DNA of 64,000 bases from Variovorax sp. PBL-H6 (GCF_901827155.1 NZ_LR594659.1:4650001-4714000), one strand, 5' to 3'; numbered from the stretch's first letter, positions 50,244 to 59,830 are shown. Translations and numbers: made by a program. The notes: generated from the sequence alone by a model not told the origin.

Positions 50244-51071
50244 ATGAGCCTGCATTCGACACCGCCCACCGCCGCCGATTCCTTCGGCACCCACCTGCGC
50301 CACTGGCGCCAGCACCGCCGACTCAGCCAGCTCGACCTGGCGCACGAGGCCCAGGTATCGACCCGGCACTTGAGCTATGTCGAGACCGGCCGCGCCGAGC
50401 CCAGCCGCGAGATGGTGCTGCGCCTCGCCGAGCGGCTGGAGGTGCCGCTGCGCGAGCGCAACACCTTGCTGGTGGCGGCCGGCTATGCGCCGATGTACCG
50501 CCAGCGTTCGCTGGACGACCCAGCGCTGGCGCCCGCCCGGCAAGCGGTGGACCTGGTGCTCAAGGGGCACGAGCCTTTCCCGGCACTGGCCGTCGACCGC
50601 CACTGGAACCTGGTGGCGCACAACGCACTGGTGCCCCTGCTGATGGAAGGCGCGGCGCCGGAGCTGCTGGCTGCGCCGGTCAACGTCTTGCGGCTCAGCC
50701 TGCATCCCGACGGGGTGGCGCCGCGCATCGCCAACCTGGGCCAATGGCGCGCCCACTTGCTGGAGCGGCTGCAGCAGCAGATCGCGGCCACCGGAGATGC
50801 AGCGCTGGTCGCGCTGCACGACGAGCTCGCGGCCTACCCCGCGCCGCGGGTCAGCCACGACACGCCGGCCAACAACAGCGAACTCGCCGGCGTGGCCGTG
50901 CCCTTCCAGTTCGTGACCCCACAGGGGGTGCTGAGCTTCATCAGCACGACCACCATCTTCGGCACGCCGGTGGACATCACGCTGCAGGAGCTGGCAGTGG
51001 AGTCGTTCTTTCCGGCGGATGCCTCGACTGCCGCCGCGCTGGCTGCGCTGGCCCAGCAAGCTGCAGGCTGA
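50244..51071 (+). CDS. XRE-family regulator with MmyB-like ligand-binding domain
   Basis: 275 residues. The N-terminal helix-turn-helix is [28 protein letters not shown] at ~20-45, given here as its two halves. The C-terminal PAS-like MmyB domain begins near residue 95 ([19 protein letters not shown], then [20 protein letters not shown] and [16 protein letters not shown]). Such regulators usually control an adjacent redox or detoxification gene; the pyridoxamine-oxidase-like gene just downstream is the obvious candidate. Divergent from acnA. Start chosen at ATG 50244; in-frame ATGs at 50235 and 50190 are alternatives. Confidence 0.85.
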   Translation: MSLHSTPPTAADSFGTHLRHWRQHRRLSQLDLAHEAQVSTRHLSYVETGRAEPSREMVLRLAERLEVPLRERNTLLVAAGYAPMYRQRSLDDPALAPARQAVDLVLKGHEPFPALAVDRHWNLVAHNALVPLLMEGAAPELLAAPVNVLRLSLHPDGVAPRIANLGQWRAHLLERLQQQIAATGDAALVALHDELAAYPAPRVSHDTPANNSELAGVAVPFQFVTPQGVLSFISTTTIFGTPVDITLQELAVESFFPADASTAAALAALAQQAAG

Positions 51072-51173
51072 CGACGGTCGGCGCCGGACGACAAGCGAAC
51101 GCGGCCTTTCGCGTCGCGGTTCGCACCCCGCAGCGGTCTAGCGTGGCGGTCTTTCACTTCATCGGAGATGCCC

Positions 51174-51674
51174 ATGCCCACGACCGACCAGCACGCCAAG
51201 CTCTGGGACCTGATCAAGGACACGCGCTACGGCATGCTGACCCACCGCCATGGCGATGGCCAGCTGCACAGCCACCCTCTCACCACCCAAAGCAAGAACC
51301 TGGAGGAAGGGGGGACGCTCTACTTCTTCATTCCCAGAGACGGCGAGATCGCCCGCCACATCGCGAGCGACCCAATGGTCAACGTGTCTTACGCCAACAC
51401 GGACAAGGACAGCTACGTCTCCGTCGCCGGGCAGGCCACGCTCGTCGAGGATCAGGCCAGGAAGGAAGCACTTTTCAACACCATGTCCAAGGCCTGGTTT
51501 CCGCAAGGCCCCACCGACCCCAACCTCGGTCTGCTCGCGGTGAGCATCGTCGAGGCCGAGTATTGGGACGTGAAGGACAGCAAGATGGTCCAGCTCATGA
51601 AGATGGCCGCTTCGGCCGTCACCGGAAATCCGCCAAGGCAAATGGCGGAGCACGAGAAGGTCCGGGGCGGCTGA
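51174..51674 (+). CDS. Pyridoxamine 5'-phosphate oxidase-like (general stress protein 26) family protein
   Basis: 166 residues, flavin-binding split barrel. Landmarks: KDTRYGMLTHRHGDGQLHSHP near the N terminus, the ARHIASDPMVNVSYAN strand and YVSVAGQATLVED. Family members bind FMN or F420/haem and often act in stress resistance; the substrate is unknown. The ATG at 51174 is spaced correctly from a GGAG ribosome binding site. It lies 102 nt downstream of the MmyB-type regulator, in the same direction. Confidence 0.88.
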   Translation: MPTTDQHAKLWDLIKDTRYGMLTHRHGDGQLHSHPLTTQSKNLEEGGTLYFFIPRDGEIARHIASDPMVNVSYANTDKDSYVSVAGQATLVEDQARKEALFNTMSKAWFPQGPTDPNLGLLAVSIVEAEYWDVKDSKMVQLMKMAASAVTGNPPRQMAEHEKVRGG

Positions 51675-51693
51675 CGCCAGGCGCGGGACACGC

Positions 51694-51719
51694 AAAAAAA
51701 ACCCGCCTGGGCAGGCGGG
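51694..51719 (-). terminator. Rho-independent terminator of acnB
   Basis: CCCGCCT (51702-51708) and AGGCGGG (51713-51719) form a 7-bp stem with a GGGC loop, flanked on the acnB-distal side by an 8-base A-run (T-run on the minus strand). It lies 22 nt past the acnB stop and about 20 nt past the convergent flavin-protein gene. Confidence 0.8.
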
Positions 51720-51740
51720 CTGGTCTGGCGTGCCGACGCG

Positions 51741-54332
51741 TCAGGCGGCGACCTTGTCGGCGACTTCCGTGTACTCCTCGATCTTGTCGAAGTTGAGGTA
51801 CTGGTAGATCTGGTCGCTCGACGCGTCGAGCACACCGGTGCTGGCCATGTACTCGTCCCTGGTCGGGATGCGACCCAGGCGAGAGCAGATGGCCGCCAGC
51901 TCGGCGCTGCCCAGGTACACGTTGGTGTTCTTGCCAAGACGATTGGGGAAGTTGCGCGTGCTGGTCGACATCACCGTCGCGCCCTCGCGCACCTGCGCCT
52001 GGTTGCCCATGCACAGCGAGCAGCCCGGCATCTCGGTGCGCGCGCCCGCGTTGCCGAACACGCCGTAGTGGCCTTCCTCTGTCAGCTGCTGCGCATCCAT
52101 CTTGGTCGGCGGCGCGATCCACAGCTTGACGGGAATGTCGCGCTTGCCTTCGAGCAGCTTCGAGGCGGCGCGGAAGTGACCGATGTTGGTCATGCAGGAG
52201 CCGATGAAGACCTCGTCGATCTGAGCGCCGGCCACGTCCGACAGCGTCTTCACGTCGTCCGGATCGTTGGGACAGGCGACGATCGGCTCGTGGACGTCCG
52301 CGAGGTCGATCTCGATGACCGCAGCGTACTCGGCGTCGTCATCGCCCTTGAGCAGCTGCGGGTCCTTCAACCAGGCTTCCTGCGCCGCGATGCGCCGGGC
52401 GAGGGTGCGGCCGTCGGCATAGCCTTCGGCGATCATCCAGCGCATCAACGTGATGTTGCTGTTGATGTACTCGATGATCGGTTCCTTGTTCAGGTGCACC
52501 GTACAGCCGGCAGCCGAGCGCTCGGCCGAGGCGTCGCTCAGTTCGAAGGCCTGTTCCACCTTCAGGTCCGGCAGGCCTTCGATCTCGAGGATGCGGCCGG
52601 AGAAGACGTTCTTCTTGCCCTTCTTCTCCACGGTCAGCAGGCCCTGCTTGATGGCGTAGAGCGGAATCGCGTTGACCAGGTCGCGCAGGGTCACGCCCGG
52701 CTGCATCTTGCCCTTGAAACGCACCAGCACGGATTCGGGCATGTCCAGCGGCATCACGCCGGTGGCAGCCGCGAAGGCCACCAGGCCCGAACCGGCCGGG
52801 AAGCTGATGCCGATCGGGAAGCGCGTGTGGCTGTCGCCGCCGGTGCCGACGGTGTCGGGCGTGAGCAGGCGGTTGAGCCAGCTGTGGATCACGCCGTCTC
52901 CCGGACGCAGCGAGACGCCCCCGCGCGTCGAAATGAAGTCAGGCAGCTCGTGGTGCATCTTCACGTCGACCTTCTTCGGGTACGCCGCCGTGTGGCAGAA
53001 GGACTGCATCACGAGGTCGGCGCTGAAGCCCAGGCAGGCCAGGTCCTTGAGCTCGTCGCGCGTCATCGGGCCGGTCGTGTCCTGGCTGCCGACCGAAGTC
53101 ATCTTCGGCTCGCAATAGGTGCCGGGGCGAACGCCCTGACCTTCGGGCAGGCCGCAGGCGCGGCCGACCATCTTCTGGGCCAGCGAGAAGCCCTTCCTGG
53201 TGTCGACGGGGCTGACTGGCAGGCGGAACAGCGTGGAAGCGGGCAAACCCAGCGCCTCACGCGCCTTCGCGGTGAGGCCGCGGCCGATGATCAGCGGAAT
53301 GCGGCCACCGGCACGCACCTCGTCGAACAGCACCTCGCTCTTGACCTTGAATTCGGCGATGACCTTGCCGTCCTTCAGCGCCTTGCCCTCATAGGGGCGC
53401 AGTTCGACCACGTCGCCCATCTCCATCTGGCTCACGTCGAGCTCGATGGGCAGCGCACCGGCGTCTTCCATCGTGTTGTAGAAGATCGGCGCGATCTTGG
53501 TGCCGAGGCAGACGCCGCCGAAGCGCTTGTTGGGGATGAACGGGATGTCCTGGCCGGTGAACCAGAGCACCGAATTGGTGGCGCTCTTGCGCGACGAACC
53601 GGTGCCGACCACGTCTCCCACATAGGCAACCTGGTGCCCCTTCTCCTTCAGCGAGTCGATGAACTTGATCGGGCCGCGCTTGCCGTCTTCTTCCGGCACG
53701 AAGGGCGCGCCCTCGCGCTTGTTCTTGAGCATGGCCAGCGCATGCATCGGAATGTCCGGGCGCGTGGTGGCGTCCGGTGCGGGAGAGAGGTCATCGGTGT
53801 TGGTCTCGCCGGGCACCTTGAAGACAGTGACCGTGAGGCTCTGCGGCACCTCGGGACGGCTGGTGAACCACTCGGCATCGGCCCAGCTCTGCAGCACGGC
53901 CTTGGCGTGGGCGTTGCCCTTGTCGGCCTTTTCCTTGACGTCGTGGAACTGGTCGAACATCAGCAGGGTCTTCTTCAGCCCCTCGGCCGCGACGCCGCCG
54001 ACCTCGGCGTCGTCGAGCAGATCGACCAGCGGGCCGATGTTGTAGCCGCCCAGCATGGTGCCCAGCAGTTCGGTGGCGTGCGCACGCGAAAGCAGCAGGC
54101 TCTTTTCGGTGCCATGTGCGACCGCCGCCAGGTAGCTTGCCTTGACCTTGGCCGCGTCGTCCACGCCGGCCGGCACGCGGTGCGTGATCAGGTTCAGCAG
54201 GAACTCGCCGTCCTTGGCAGTGGCGGTCTTCATCAGTTCGATGACTTCGCTGGTCTGCCTGGCCGACAGGGGCAGCGGCGGGATGCCAAGCGCGGCGCGC
54301 TCGGCGACATGGTCAACGTAGGCTTGCAACAT
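51741..54332 (-). CDS. acnB: Bifunctional aconitate hydratase 2 / 2-methylisocitrate dehydratase
   Basis: 863 residues, the usual AcnB length. The N-terminal HEAT-like domain ([16 protein letters not shown]...), swivelling domain and catalytic domains are complete. Cluster Cys residues occur in [15 protein letters not shown] and in [12 protein letters not shown] (~769-772). Also seen: [18 protein letters not shown] and [19 protein letters not shown]. Main citric-acid-cycle aconitase. Its upstream neighbours on the same strand are an exported protein, a CitE-like lyase, tam and mdh. Confidence 0.97.
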   Translation of the reverse strand: MLQAYVDHVAERAALGIPPLPLSARQTSEVIELMKTATAKDGEFLLNLITHRVPAGVDDAAKVKASYLAAVAHGTEKSLLLSRAHATELLGTMLGGYNIGPLVDLLDDAEVGGVAAEGLKKTLLMFDQFHDVKEKADKGNAHAKAVLQSWADAEWFTSRPEVPQSLTVTVFKVPGETNTDDLSPAPDATTRPDIPMHALAMLKNKREGAPFVPEEDGKRGPIKFIDSLKEKGHQVAYVGDVVGTGSSRKSATNSVLWFTGQDIPFIPNKRFGGVCLGTKIAPIFYNTMEDAGALPIELDVSQMEMGDVVELRPYEGKALKDGKVIAEFKVKSEVLFDEVRAGGRIPLIIGRGLTAKAREALGLPASTLFRLPVSPVDTRKGFSLAQKMVGRACGLPEGQGVRPGTYCEPKMTSVGSQDTTGPMTRDELKDLACLGFSADLVMQSFCHTAAYPKKVDVKMHHELPDFISTRGGVSLRPGDGVIHSWLNRLLTPDTVGTGGDSHTRFPIGISFPAGSGLVAFAAATGVMPLDMPESVLVRFKGKMQPGVTLRDLVNAIPLYAIKQGLLTVEKKGKKNVFSGRILEIEGLPDLKVEQAFELSDASAERSAAGCTVHLNKEPIIEYINSNITLMRWMIAEGYADGRTLARRIAAQEAWLKDPQLLKGDDDAEYAAVIEIDLADVHEPIVACPNDPDDVKTLSDVAGAQIDEVFIGSCMTNIGHFRAASKLLEGKRDIPVKLWIAPPTKMDAQQLTEEGHYGVFGNAGARTEMPGCSLCMGNQAQVREGATVMSTSTRNFPNRLGKNTNVYLGSAELAAICSRLGRIPTRDEYMASTGVLDASSDQIYQYLNFDKIEEYTEVADKVAA

Positions 54333-54405
54333 TACTTCTCTTTTCCGAAATCAGGTACCGGTGTGGCGGCCGAAGCAAAGGCGGGCCGCCGGCGCCTTGT
54401 CTTGC

Positions 54406-54966
54406 TTACTTCTTGGGAGCGTCAGCGCCGTCGAACAGGCTCTTGGGCGGGTTCTTCTTCATGTCTTCGGCGACGGCTGTCTGCTCGTTGGCCTGGCATT
54501 CGTCGGCCAGCCGCAGGCCCTGCTTCTGGCTCATCAGCATCGACTTGTTGCCCAGCTGCAGCCACATGGCCTCGGCCTTGGGATCTTCGAGGCGAATCGC
54601 GCCCGTGCGGCTGTTGACGGGATGCATGAAGTACTTCGTGCTCCCGTGCGTGAGGACGAAGAAGCCGGGCTTCTTCTGGCTGCTCTCGATCGCCACGCTG
54701 GCGCCGAGTTCGCACTTGATGGTGCCGGTGAGCACGCGCTTGGAGACCTCCAGGTCTTCGGGCGAGAGGACAACGTCGGACTCTTCGCTGATGGGCTTGG
54801 CTTCTTCGATCTTCTTGATGACGCGCTTGGGCACCACCTTCTGCGTCACTTTCTTGGCCGACTTCGCGGCCCGCTCCTTGAGCGGCGGCTTGGCCGTGGA
54901 ATCCTGGGCCAGCGCCGACAACGGCAGTGCGAGCGCGACGGCGGCGATCAGGGCAAACTTCTTCAT
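54406..54966 (-). CDS. Exported protein with MliC-like (lysozyme inhibitor) C-terminal pattern
   Basis: 186 residues. Signal peptide at 1-20 (MKKFALIAAVALALPLSALA, cleaved before QD). Residues 25-60 are Lys-rich. The C-terminal ~80 residues contain the only two cysteines, Cys85 and Cys157, in the pattern TIKCELGASV ... FFVLTHGSTKYFM ... SRTGAIRLED ... MWLQLGNKSML ... DEC. This order resembles the MliC/PliC c-type lysozyme inhibitors (disulfide, S-x-G loop, W-x-x-G). Individual family residues are not all conserved, so this is a fold-level suggestion. Conserved position next to acnB. Ribosome binding site AAGGAACA. Confidence 0.65.
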   Translation of the reverse strand: MKKFALIAAVALALPLSALAQDSTAKPPLKERAAKSAKKVTQKVVPKRVIKKIEEAKPISEESDVVLSPEDLEVSKRVLTGTIKCELGASVAIESSQKKPGFFVLTHGSTKYFMHPVNSRTGAIRLEDPKAEAMWLQLGNKSMLMSQKQGLRLADECQANEQTAVAEDMKKNPPKSLFDGADAPKK

Positions 54967-54997
54967 GGGTGTCTGTTCCTTTGTGGAGGTGTGGTTT

Positions 54998-55996
54998 TCA
55001 GGAGGACGCCGCCGCAAACCATGCTTGGGCCTCCGGCGGCAGCGCACGGCCGGTGGCATGCGCTCGCGAAAGTACATGCCAGAAATGACGGTAGCTTGCG
55101 CGGTCGTGCAATGTGCCATCAAAACTGACCGGCGCCCAATCGGCAGCGGCGGCAGACGCTATGATTTTTGTAGCCATTTGAATCTGCCGCTCATCAGGCG
55201 CAAAGGCCTCGAGGATGGGGCGGATCTGGTTCGGATGGATGCTCCACATGCGCGTGTAGCCGAACTCGCCGGACGCTCTCCCGGCGGCGGCTCGCATTGC
55301 GTGAACGTCGTTGAACTCGGTCACCACGCAGTGCGAAGGCACCTTGCCGTGCGCGTGCGCGGCCGAGGCGATCTCGAGCTTGGCCCGCACCACCAGCGGA
55401 TGCGTGAACTGGCCCGCCGCGCCCATGCCTTCGGCGGGAATCGCGCCGCCATGGGCCGACACAAAATCCATCAGGCCAAAGCTGAGCGACTGCACGCGCG
55501 GATGGGCCGCGATCTCGAAGGCCTGGTGCACGGCGTGCGGCGACTCGATCAACACGTGGAGCGGCAAGGCCTCTGCGCCCGCGGCATTGAGCGCCTGCAC
55601 GGCCTCGCGCACGTCCTCGGCGGACTCGACCTTGGGCACCATGAGGTGGCTCAGGCGGTGGCCGGCGCGGCCCGCGATGGTGACGATGTCGCCGGCAAAG
55701 GCCGGATGGTCGACCGGATGGACGCGCACGCCCACGCGCATGCCGGGCGCAGCGGCCAGGGCAAGCTCGGTGACCAGCGCGGCGTGCTCGGCCTCGCCGC
55801 CGACGGGGGCGCCGTCCTCGCAATCGAGGGTGACGTCGAACACGCAGGCACCGAACTCCTGCGCCATCTCGGCCTGCAACGAGAGGCTCTTGCGCATGCG
55901 CGGCTCGACGCCGCTGTAGTGGTCGCACACCGGCAACACCACGGCGCCGGCCTGAGCGCCGAGCAGCACTTCCTGCGGGTGGACGGATTGGGTCAT
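54998..55996 (-). CDS. HpcH/HpaI aldolase / CitE-like acyl-CoA lyase
   Basis: 332 residues. A TIM-barrel CitE-family enzyme: the metal-binding TLDCEDGAPVG (~60-68), an IESPHAVHQAF segment with its conserved Glu, and the WSIHPNQIRPI C-terminal motif. Known relatives cleave citryl-CoA, malyl-CoA or citramalyl-CoA. It lacks CitD/CitF partners, so it is not a citrate lyase subunit. Its place between acnB and mdh suggests a C4-C6 hydroxy-acid-CoA substrate (inference). Confidence 0.85.
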   Translation of the reverse strand: MTQSVHPQEVLLGAQAGAVVLPVCDHYSGVEPRMRKSLSLQAEMAQEFGACVFDVTLDCEDGAPVGGEAEHAALVTELALAAAPGMRVGVRVHPVDHPAFAGDIVTIAGRAGHRLSHLMVPKVESAEDVREAVQALNAAGAEALPLHVLIESPHAVHQAFEIAAHPRVQSLSFGLMDFVSAHGGAIPAEGMGAAGQFTHPLVVRAKLEIASAAHAHGKVPSHCVVTEFNDVHAMRAAAGRASGEFGYTRMWSIHPNQIRPILEAFAPDERQIQMATKIIASAAAADWAPVSFDGTLHDRASYRHFWHVLSRAHATGRALPPEAQAWFAAASS

Positions 55997-56051
55997 TGGA
56001 ATACCTTCGCCTTCGGTTGTGCGCCATTCGCCTTCGGACGCGCCATGCCGC

Positions 56052-56828
56052 TCATGGCTTCCGTCGGGCAACGATGAACATGCGCGGGAAGGCCAGCAGC
56101 CGTTTGCCATCGGCGCGTGCAGGATAGGCGGCATCCACGCGCCGCTCGTACGCAGCCAGATAGCTCGCCTGCAGTTCGGCCGGCAGCCGATCGACGAAGG
56201 GCTTGAGCCCTGTGCCGCGCACCCATTCGACGATGGCGGCCGCCGAGGCCATGGGATGCTGGTAGGCGGTGCGCCAGACATCGACCTGCGCCGCCTCGGC
56301 AGCCAGCAGGTCGTAGTAGCCGACCAGGGGCAGCAGCGGGGTGCGCAGCCGATCGGCATCGCCGATGGGCTCGGCCCACGGCGCCTCGGCCGCGACTTCG
56401 CGCATCAGGCGGTGGGTGGGCTCCTCGCGGTTGTCGGGCATCTGGATGGCGAGCACCCCGCCGGGCGCCAGAGCGGCGAACAGGCGGGGGATCAGCGTCT
56501 CGTGGTCGGGCACCCATTGCAGCGACGCGTTGGCGTAGATGAGATCGGGCGGCGACCCGGGTCGCCAGCTCCCGATGTCGCTGAGCTCGAAGCGAGCCAC
56601 CGGAAGGCGCTCGCGCGCACTCTTCAGCATCGCTTCGGAGTTGTCGGTGCCGATCACATCGGCACCGGGGAATCGATGCACCAGCAGCTCGGTGGAATTG
56701 CCTGGCCCGCAGCCCAGGTCTACCGCGTGGGTTGCCGAGGACAGCGGAACCCGCGCCAGCAGTTCCTGCGCAGGGCGCGTGCGCTCGTCCTCGTAGCGAC
56801 GATAGAGCGCGGGGTTCCAGTCGAGCAT
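56052..56828 (-). CDS. tam: Trans-aconitate 2-methyltransferase
   Basis: 258 residues, class I SAM methyltransferase. Motif I is VDLGCGPGNSTELL; further motifs include GTDNSEAMLKSARERLP and DLIYANASLQWVPDHETLI. The N terminus MLDWNPALYRRYEDERTRPA is characteristic of Tam. It methylates trans-aconitate, an aconitase inhibitor formed from cis-aconitate, which fits its place in the acnB-mdh cluster. Spacing to mdh is 23 nt and to the CitE-like gene 55 nt. Confidence 0.93.
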   Translation of the reverse strand: MLDWNPALYRRYEDERTRPAQELLARVPLSSATHAVDLGCGPGNSTELLVHRFPGADVIGTDNSEAMLKSARERLPVARFELSDIGSWRPGSPPDLIYANASLQWVPDHETLIPRLFAALAPGGVLAIQMPDNREEPTHRLMREVAAEAPWAEPIGDADRLRTPLLPLVGYYDLLAAEAAQVDVWRTAYQHPMASAAAIVEWVRGTGLKPFVDRLPAELQASYLAAYERRVDAAYPARADGKRLLAFPRMFIVARRKP

Positions 56829-56851
56829 TGCTGGTGACTGACAGGGCGAAC

Positions 56852-57838
56852 TCAGAGCAGGTGGGCGACGCCGGCCTGCTCGTCCTGCAGTTCCTTCAGG
56901 GTCTTGTCGATGCGTTCCTGGCTGAACTTGTCGATCTCCAGGCCTTCGACCAGCTTGTATTCGCCGTTCTCGGTGGTGACGGGGAAGCCGAAGATCACGT
57001 CCTTCGGAATTCCGTACTGGCCATCGGAAGGGATGCCCATGGTGACCCACTTGCCATTGGAGCCCAGCGCCCAGTCGCGCATGTGGTCGATGGCGGCATT
57101 CGCTGCCGAAGCGGCCGACGAAAGGCCGCGTGCCTCGATGATGGCAGCGCCACGCTTGCCCACGGTCGGCAGGAAGACGTCGGCGTTCCAGACCTGGTCG
57201 TTGATGAGATCCTTGACGCTCTTGCCATTCACCGTTGCGAAGCGGTAGTCGGCGTACATGGTGGGCGAGTGGTTGCCCCAGACGGTGAGCTTCTCGATGT
57301 CGCCCACGGCGGTGCCGGTCTTCGCGGCGATCTGGCTGGCGGCACGGTTGTGGTCCAGCCGCAGCATGGCGGTGAAGTTCTTGCGCGGCAGGCTGGGCGC
57401 GCTCTTCATCGCGATGTAGGCGTTGGTGTTGGCCGGGTTGCCGACCACCAGCACCTTGACGTTGCGGCTGGCGACCTGGTCCAGGGCCTTGCCCTGGGCG
57501 GTGAAGATCTGGGCGTTGGCAGCCAGCAGGTCTGCGCGCTCCATGCCTGGGCCGCGCGGGCGGGCGCCGACGAGCAGCGCATAGTCCGCGTCCTTGAAGG
57601 CGACCAGCGGATCGCCGGTGGGGATCACGCCCGCCAGCAGTGGGAAGGCGCAGTCCTCGAGCTCCATGATCACGCCCTTGAGCGCCTTCTGCGCTTTCTC
57701 GTCCGGGATCTCGAGCAGTTGCAGGATGACCGGCTGGTCCTTGCCGAGCATCTCGCCGGAGGCGATGCGGAACAGCAGGGCGTAACCGATTTGGCCGGCG
57801 GCGCCGGTGACGGCAACGCGAACAGGCTTTTTGCTCAT
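56852..57838 (-). CDS. mdh: Malate dehydrogenase
   Basis: 328 residues, NAD-dependent. Rossmann motif [19 protein letters not shown] near residue 12; substrate Arg residues in [14 protein letters not shown] and [16 protein letters not shown]; catalytic His in [12 protein letters not shown]. Cytoplasmic citric-acid-cycle enzyme. First gene of a minus-strand unit mdh-tam-citE-like-exported protein-acnB, and divergent from the GntR regulator with a palindromic operator candidate between. A CAGGAAAGG-type ribosome binding region lies upstream. Confidence 0.98.
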   Translation of the reverse strand: MSKKPVRVAVTGAAGQIGYALLFRIASGEMLGKDQPVILQLLEIPDEKAQKALKGVIMELEDCAFPLLAGVIPTGDPLVAFKDADYALLVGARPRGPGMERADLLAANAQIFTAQGKALDQVASRNVKVLVVGNPANTNAYIAMKSAPSLPRKNFTAMLRLDHNRAASQIAAKTGTAVGDIEKLTVWGNHSPTMYADYRFATVNGKSVKDLINDQVWNADVFLPTVGKRGAAIIEARGLSSAASAANAAIDHMRDWALGSNGKWVTMGIPSDGQYGIPKDVIFGFPVTTENGEYKLVEGLEIDKFSQERIDKTLKELQDEQAGVAHLL

Positions 57839-57977
57839 GGGAAAAACTCCAGGAAAGGTGAAAACGGTGCGCGGTCGCGGTTGCGGCCGCGGAGGTCGGT
57901 GCCGGGCGAGGCGCCCGGTCGCATAGGCCGGCTCGGATTTTATGCCGATTTGCGCTTTGGATGGCGCCAGTCTTGTG

Positions 57978-57989
57978 TCTTATATAAGA
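57978..57989. promoter_or_regulatory. 12-bp perfect palindrome in the mdh/gntR divergent region, candidate GntR operator
   Basis: TCTTATATAAGA is a perfect inverted repeat, AT-rich in a very GC-rich spacer, 139 nt upstream of mdh and 40 nt upstream of the gntR ATG. This length and symmetry fit the HutC-type GntR dimer sites. No second copy is visible near sdhC. The rest of the 57839-58029 spacer holds no other clear element. Confidence 0.7.
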
Positions 57990-58029
57990 TGTCGCCGAAC
58001 ACGCCGCCGTGGCGCACCCCGCCCTGCCA

Positions 58030-58791
58030 ATGACCACCTCCCCCATCGCGCTTGCCGAGCCGGCGACGCCCTCGTTCAGCCCGCTCTACCAGCAGATCAA
58101 GTCCCTGATCCTGCAGAGTCTGCACGCCGGCGAATGGAAGCCGGGTGAACCGATCCCGAGCGAGATCGAACTGGCCTCGCGCTTCCGCGTGAGCCAGGGC
58201 ACGGTGCGCAAGGCCATCGACGAACTGGCGGCCGAGAACCTGGTGGTGCGCCGCCAGGGCAAGGGCACCTTTGTCGCCACCCACGCCGAGCAGCATGTGC
58301 AGTACCGCTTTCTGAAGCTGGTCCCCGACAGCGGCGACGTCGACAGCGAGGGACCGGCCGAGCGCGAGATCGTCGACTGCCGGCGGCTGCGCGCCAGCGC
58401 CGATGTTGCGCGCCTGCTCGCGCTGCGCACCGGCGACGCGGTGCTGCAGGTACGACGCGTGCTCACCTATCGCGGCACGCCCACCATCCTGGAAGACCTC
58501 TGGCTGCCCGGCGCGCCCTTCAAGGGCCTCACGGCCGAGCGACTGACCGCCTGGCACGGGCCGATGTACGCGATGTTCGAGACCGAGTTCGGCGTGCGCA
58601 TGGTACGTGCCGAAGAGAAGATCCGCGCCGTGCTGCCCGACGAGGCGCAGGCCGCCCTGCTTGGTGTCGGCACCGCCACGCCGCTCCTGAGCGTGGAGCG
58701 CCTTGCCCACACCTACCACGACACGCCGATGGAACTGCGCCGCGGCCTCTACCGCACCGACACGCACCACTACCGCAATGAACTCGGCTGA
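58030..58791 (+). CDS. GntR-family (HutC subgroup) transcriptional regulator
   Basis: 253 residues. The winged helix at ~15-85 shows SPLYQQIKSLILQSLHAGEWKPG split across the first helices, PSEIELASRFRVSQGTVRKAI and the ENLVVRRQGKGTFVA wing. The UTRA effector domain follows (RRVLTYRGTPTILEDLWLPG, VERLAHTYHDTPMELRRGLYR). Sited between mdh and sdhC, it is very likely the local regulator of the citric-acid-cycle genes, with an organic acid effector. Start ATG 58030; a GTG at 58009 is also possible. Confidence 0.9.
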   Translation: MTTSPIALAEPATPSFSPLYQQIKSLILQSLHAGEWKPGEPIPSEIELASRFRVSQGTVRKAIDELAAENLVVRRQGKGTFVATHAEQHVQYRFLKLVPDSGDVDSEGPAEREIVDCRRLRASADVARLLALRTGDAVLQVRRVLTYRGTPTILEDLWLPGAPFKGLTAERLTAWHGPMYAMFETEFGVRMVRAEEKIRAVLPDEAQAALLGVGTATPLLSVERLAHTYHDTPMELRRGLYRTDTHHYRNELG

Positions 58792-58892
58792 GCGCCTTCA
58801 CGCTGCAGCCCATCAAGGCGGCGACTCGCCAACATCCGAGCGCCGCGCTGCGGTGACAGTTCGGCCTCAACTGCCCGATGGTGCATTGCAAT

Positions 58893-58898
58893 AGAATT
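58893..58898 (+). promoter_or_regulatory. Candidate -10 box of the sdh operon
   Basis: TAGAAT sits in an A/T-rich patch 63 nt upstream of the sdhC ATG, within the 169-nt gntR-sdhC spacer. No convincing -35 is seen. Nothing else stands out in the spacer, and there is no copy of the TCTTATATAAGA palindrome. Confidence 0.3.
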
Positions 58899-58960
58899 TT
58901 GCGTTGTTTGCATTTCCGTCAAAGAACAAGCCGCCCCCTCTAAAAATTCTGAAAGCCCAC

Positions 58961-59407
58961 ATGACAGAGCTGGCCAAACCTCCCCGATCGCAGCGGCGCG
59001 AGTTCCGCAACATCAACGCCTTTACCGATCTCACCACCTACCGGCTGCCGCCGGCCGGCCTCGTGTCGATCCTGCACCGTGTGAGCGGCGCGCTGATGTT
59101 CCTGCTCCTGCCCTTCGTGATCTGGATGTTCGACACGTCGGTATCTTCCGAATACTCCTATGTCCGCTTCAAGGCCGCCTTCAACAGCGGCATTGGTTTC
59201 GTTCCGGGCTGGTTCCTGAAGCTTGTCGCGCTGGCGCTGATCTGGTCCTACCTGCATCACTTCATCGCCGGGCTGCGCCACCTGTGGATGGACGTGAGCC
59301 ATGCCGCAGTGAGCAGGGAATTCGGGCACAGCTCGGCCATCGCCACGCTGGCCATCAGCATCCTGCTGACCGTCGTGCTCGGCGCGAAGCTGTTCGGTCT
59401 TTATTGA
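58961..59407 (+). CDS. sdhC: Succinate dehydrogenase cytochrome b556 subunit
   Basis: 148 residues with three membrane segments (~30-55, ~85-110, ~125-145). The quinone/haem region SILHRVSGALMFLL contains the conserved Ser and Arg, and the haem-ligand His is in YLHHFIAGLRHLWMD. Membrane anchor of complex II. First gene of sdhC-D-A-B-sdhE-gltA. Confidence 0.95.
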   Translation: MTELAKPPRSQRREFRNINAFTDLTTYRLPPAGLVSILHRVSGALMFLLLPFVIWMFDTSVSSEYSYVRFKAAFNSGIGFVPGWFLKLVALALIWSYLHHFIAGLRHLWMDVSHAAVSREFGHSSAIATLAISILLTVVLGAKLFGLY

Positions 59408-59459
59408 TTTTGAGGGCCAGACCTTCGGCTCTGACTCCAACTGATTGGGAAACTGACTC

Positions 59460-59825
59460 ATGTCTGTGAACTACGGCTCCAAGCGCATCGTCGTCGGCGC
59501 GCACTACGGTCTGCGCGACTGGCTCAGCCAGCGCATCACCGGCGCCCTGATGGCGCTCTTCACCATCATCCTGCTGGCGCAGGTGCTCTTCATGCGCGGG
59601 CCGGTCGGCTACGACGCGTGGGCCGGCATCTTTGCCTCGCAATGGATGAAGGTGCTCACCTTCGTGGTGATCGCCTCGGTGCTCTATCACGTGTGGGTCG
59701 GCATGCGCGACATCTGGATGGACTATGTCCAGCCAGTCGGCATCCGTCTCGTCTTGCAGGTTTTCACGATCGTCTGGCTTGTGGCGTGCGCGGGTTGGGC
59801 CATTCAAGTGCTCTGGAGAGTCTGA
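59460..59825 (+). CDS. sdhD: Succinate dehydrogenase membrane anchor subunit
   Basis: 121 residues, three membrane segments. Conserved features are GLRDWLSQRITGALMALF near residue 20 and the haem-side LYHVWVGMRDIWMDYVQP. Pairs with SdhC to bind haem b and quinone. It follows sdhC after 52 nt and precedes sdhA by 5 nt. Confidence 0.95.
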   Translation: MSVNYGSKRIVVGAHYGLRDWLSQRITGALMALFTIILLAQVLFMRGPVGYDAWAGIFASQWMKVLTFVVIASVLYHVWVGMRDIWMDYVQPVGIRLVLQVFTIVWLVACAGWAIQVLWRV

Positions 59826-59830
59826 CCGCC

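Noticed and set aside
50118..51059. Upstream in-frame extension of acnA to about 51059
   Set aside because: The extension overlaps the intact divergent XRE regulator gene and has no aconitase character; a good ribosome binding site precedes ATG 50117.
52068..54617. Long plus-strand open frame opposite acnB
   Set aside because: Low-complexity antisense translation of acnB without family features.
54998..55996. Citrate lyase beta subunit CitE
   Set aside because: No CitD, CitF or CitX/CitG partners nearby, and the protein is about 40 residues longer than typical CitE.
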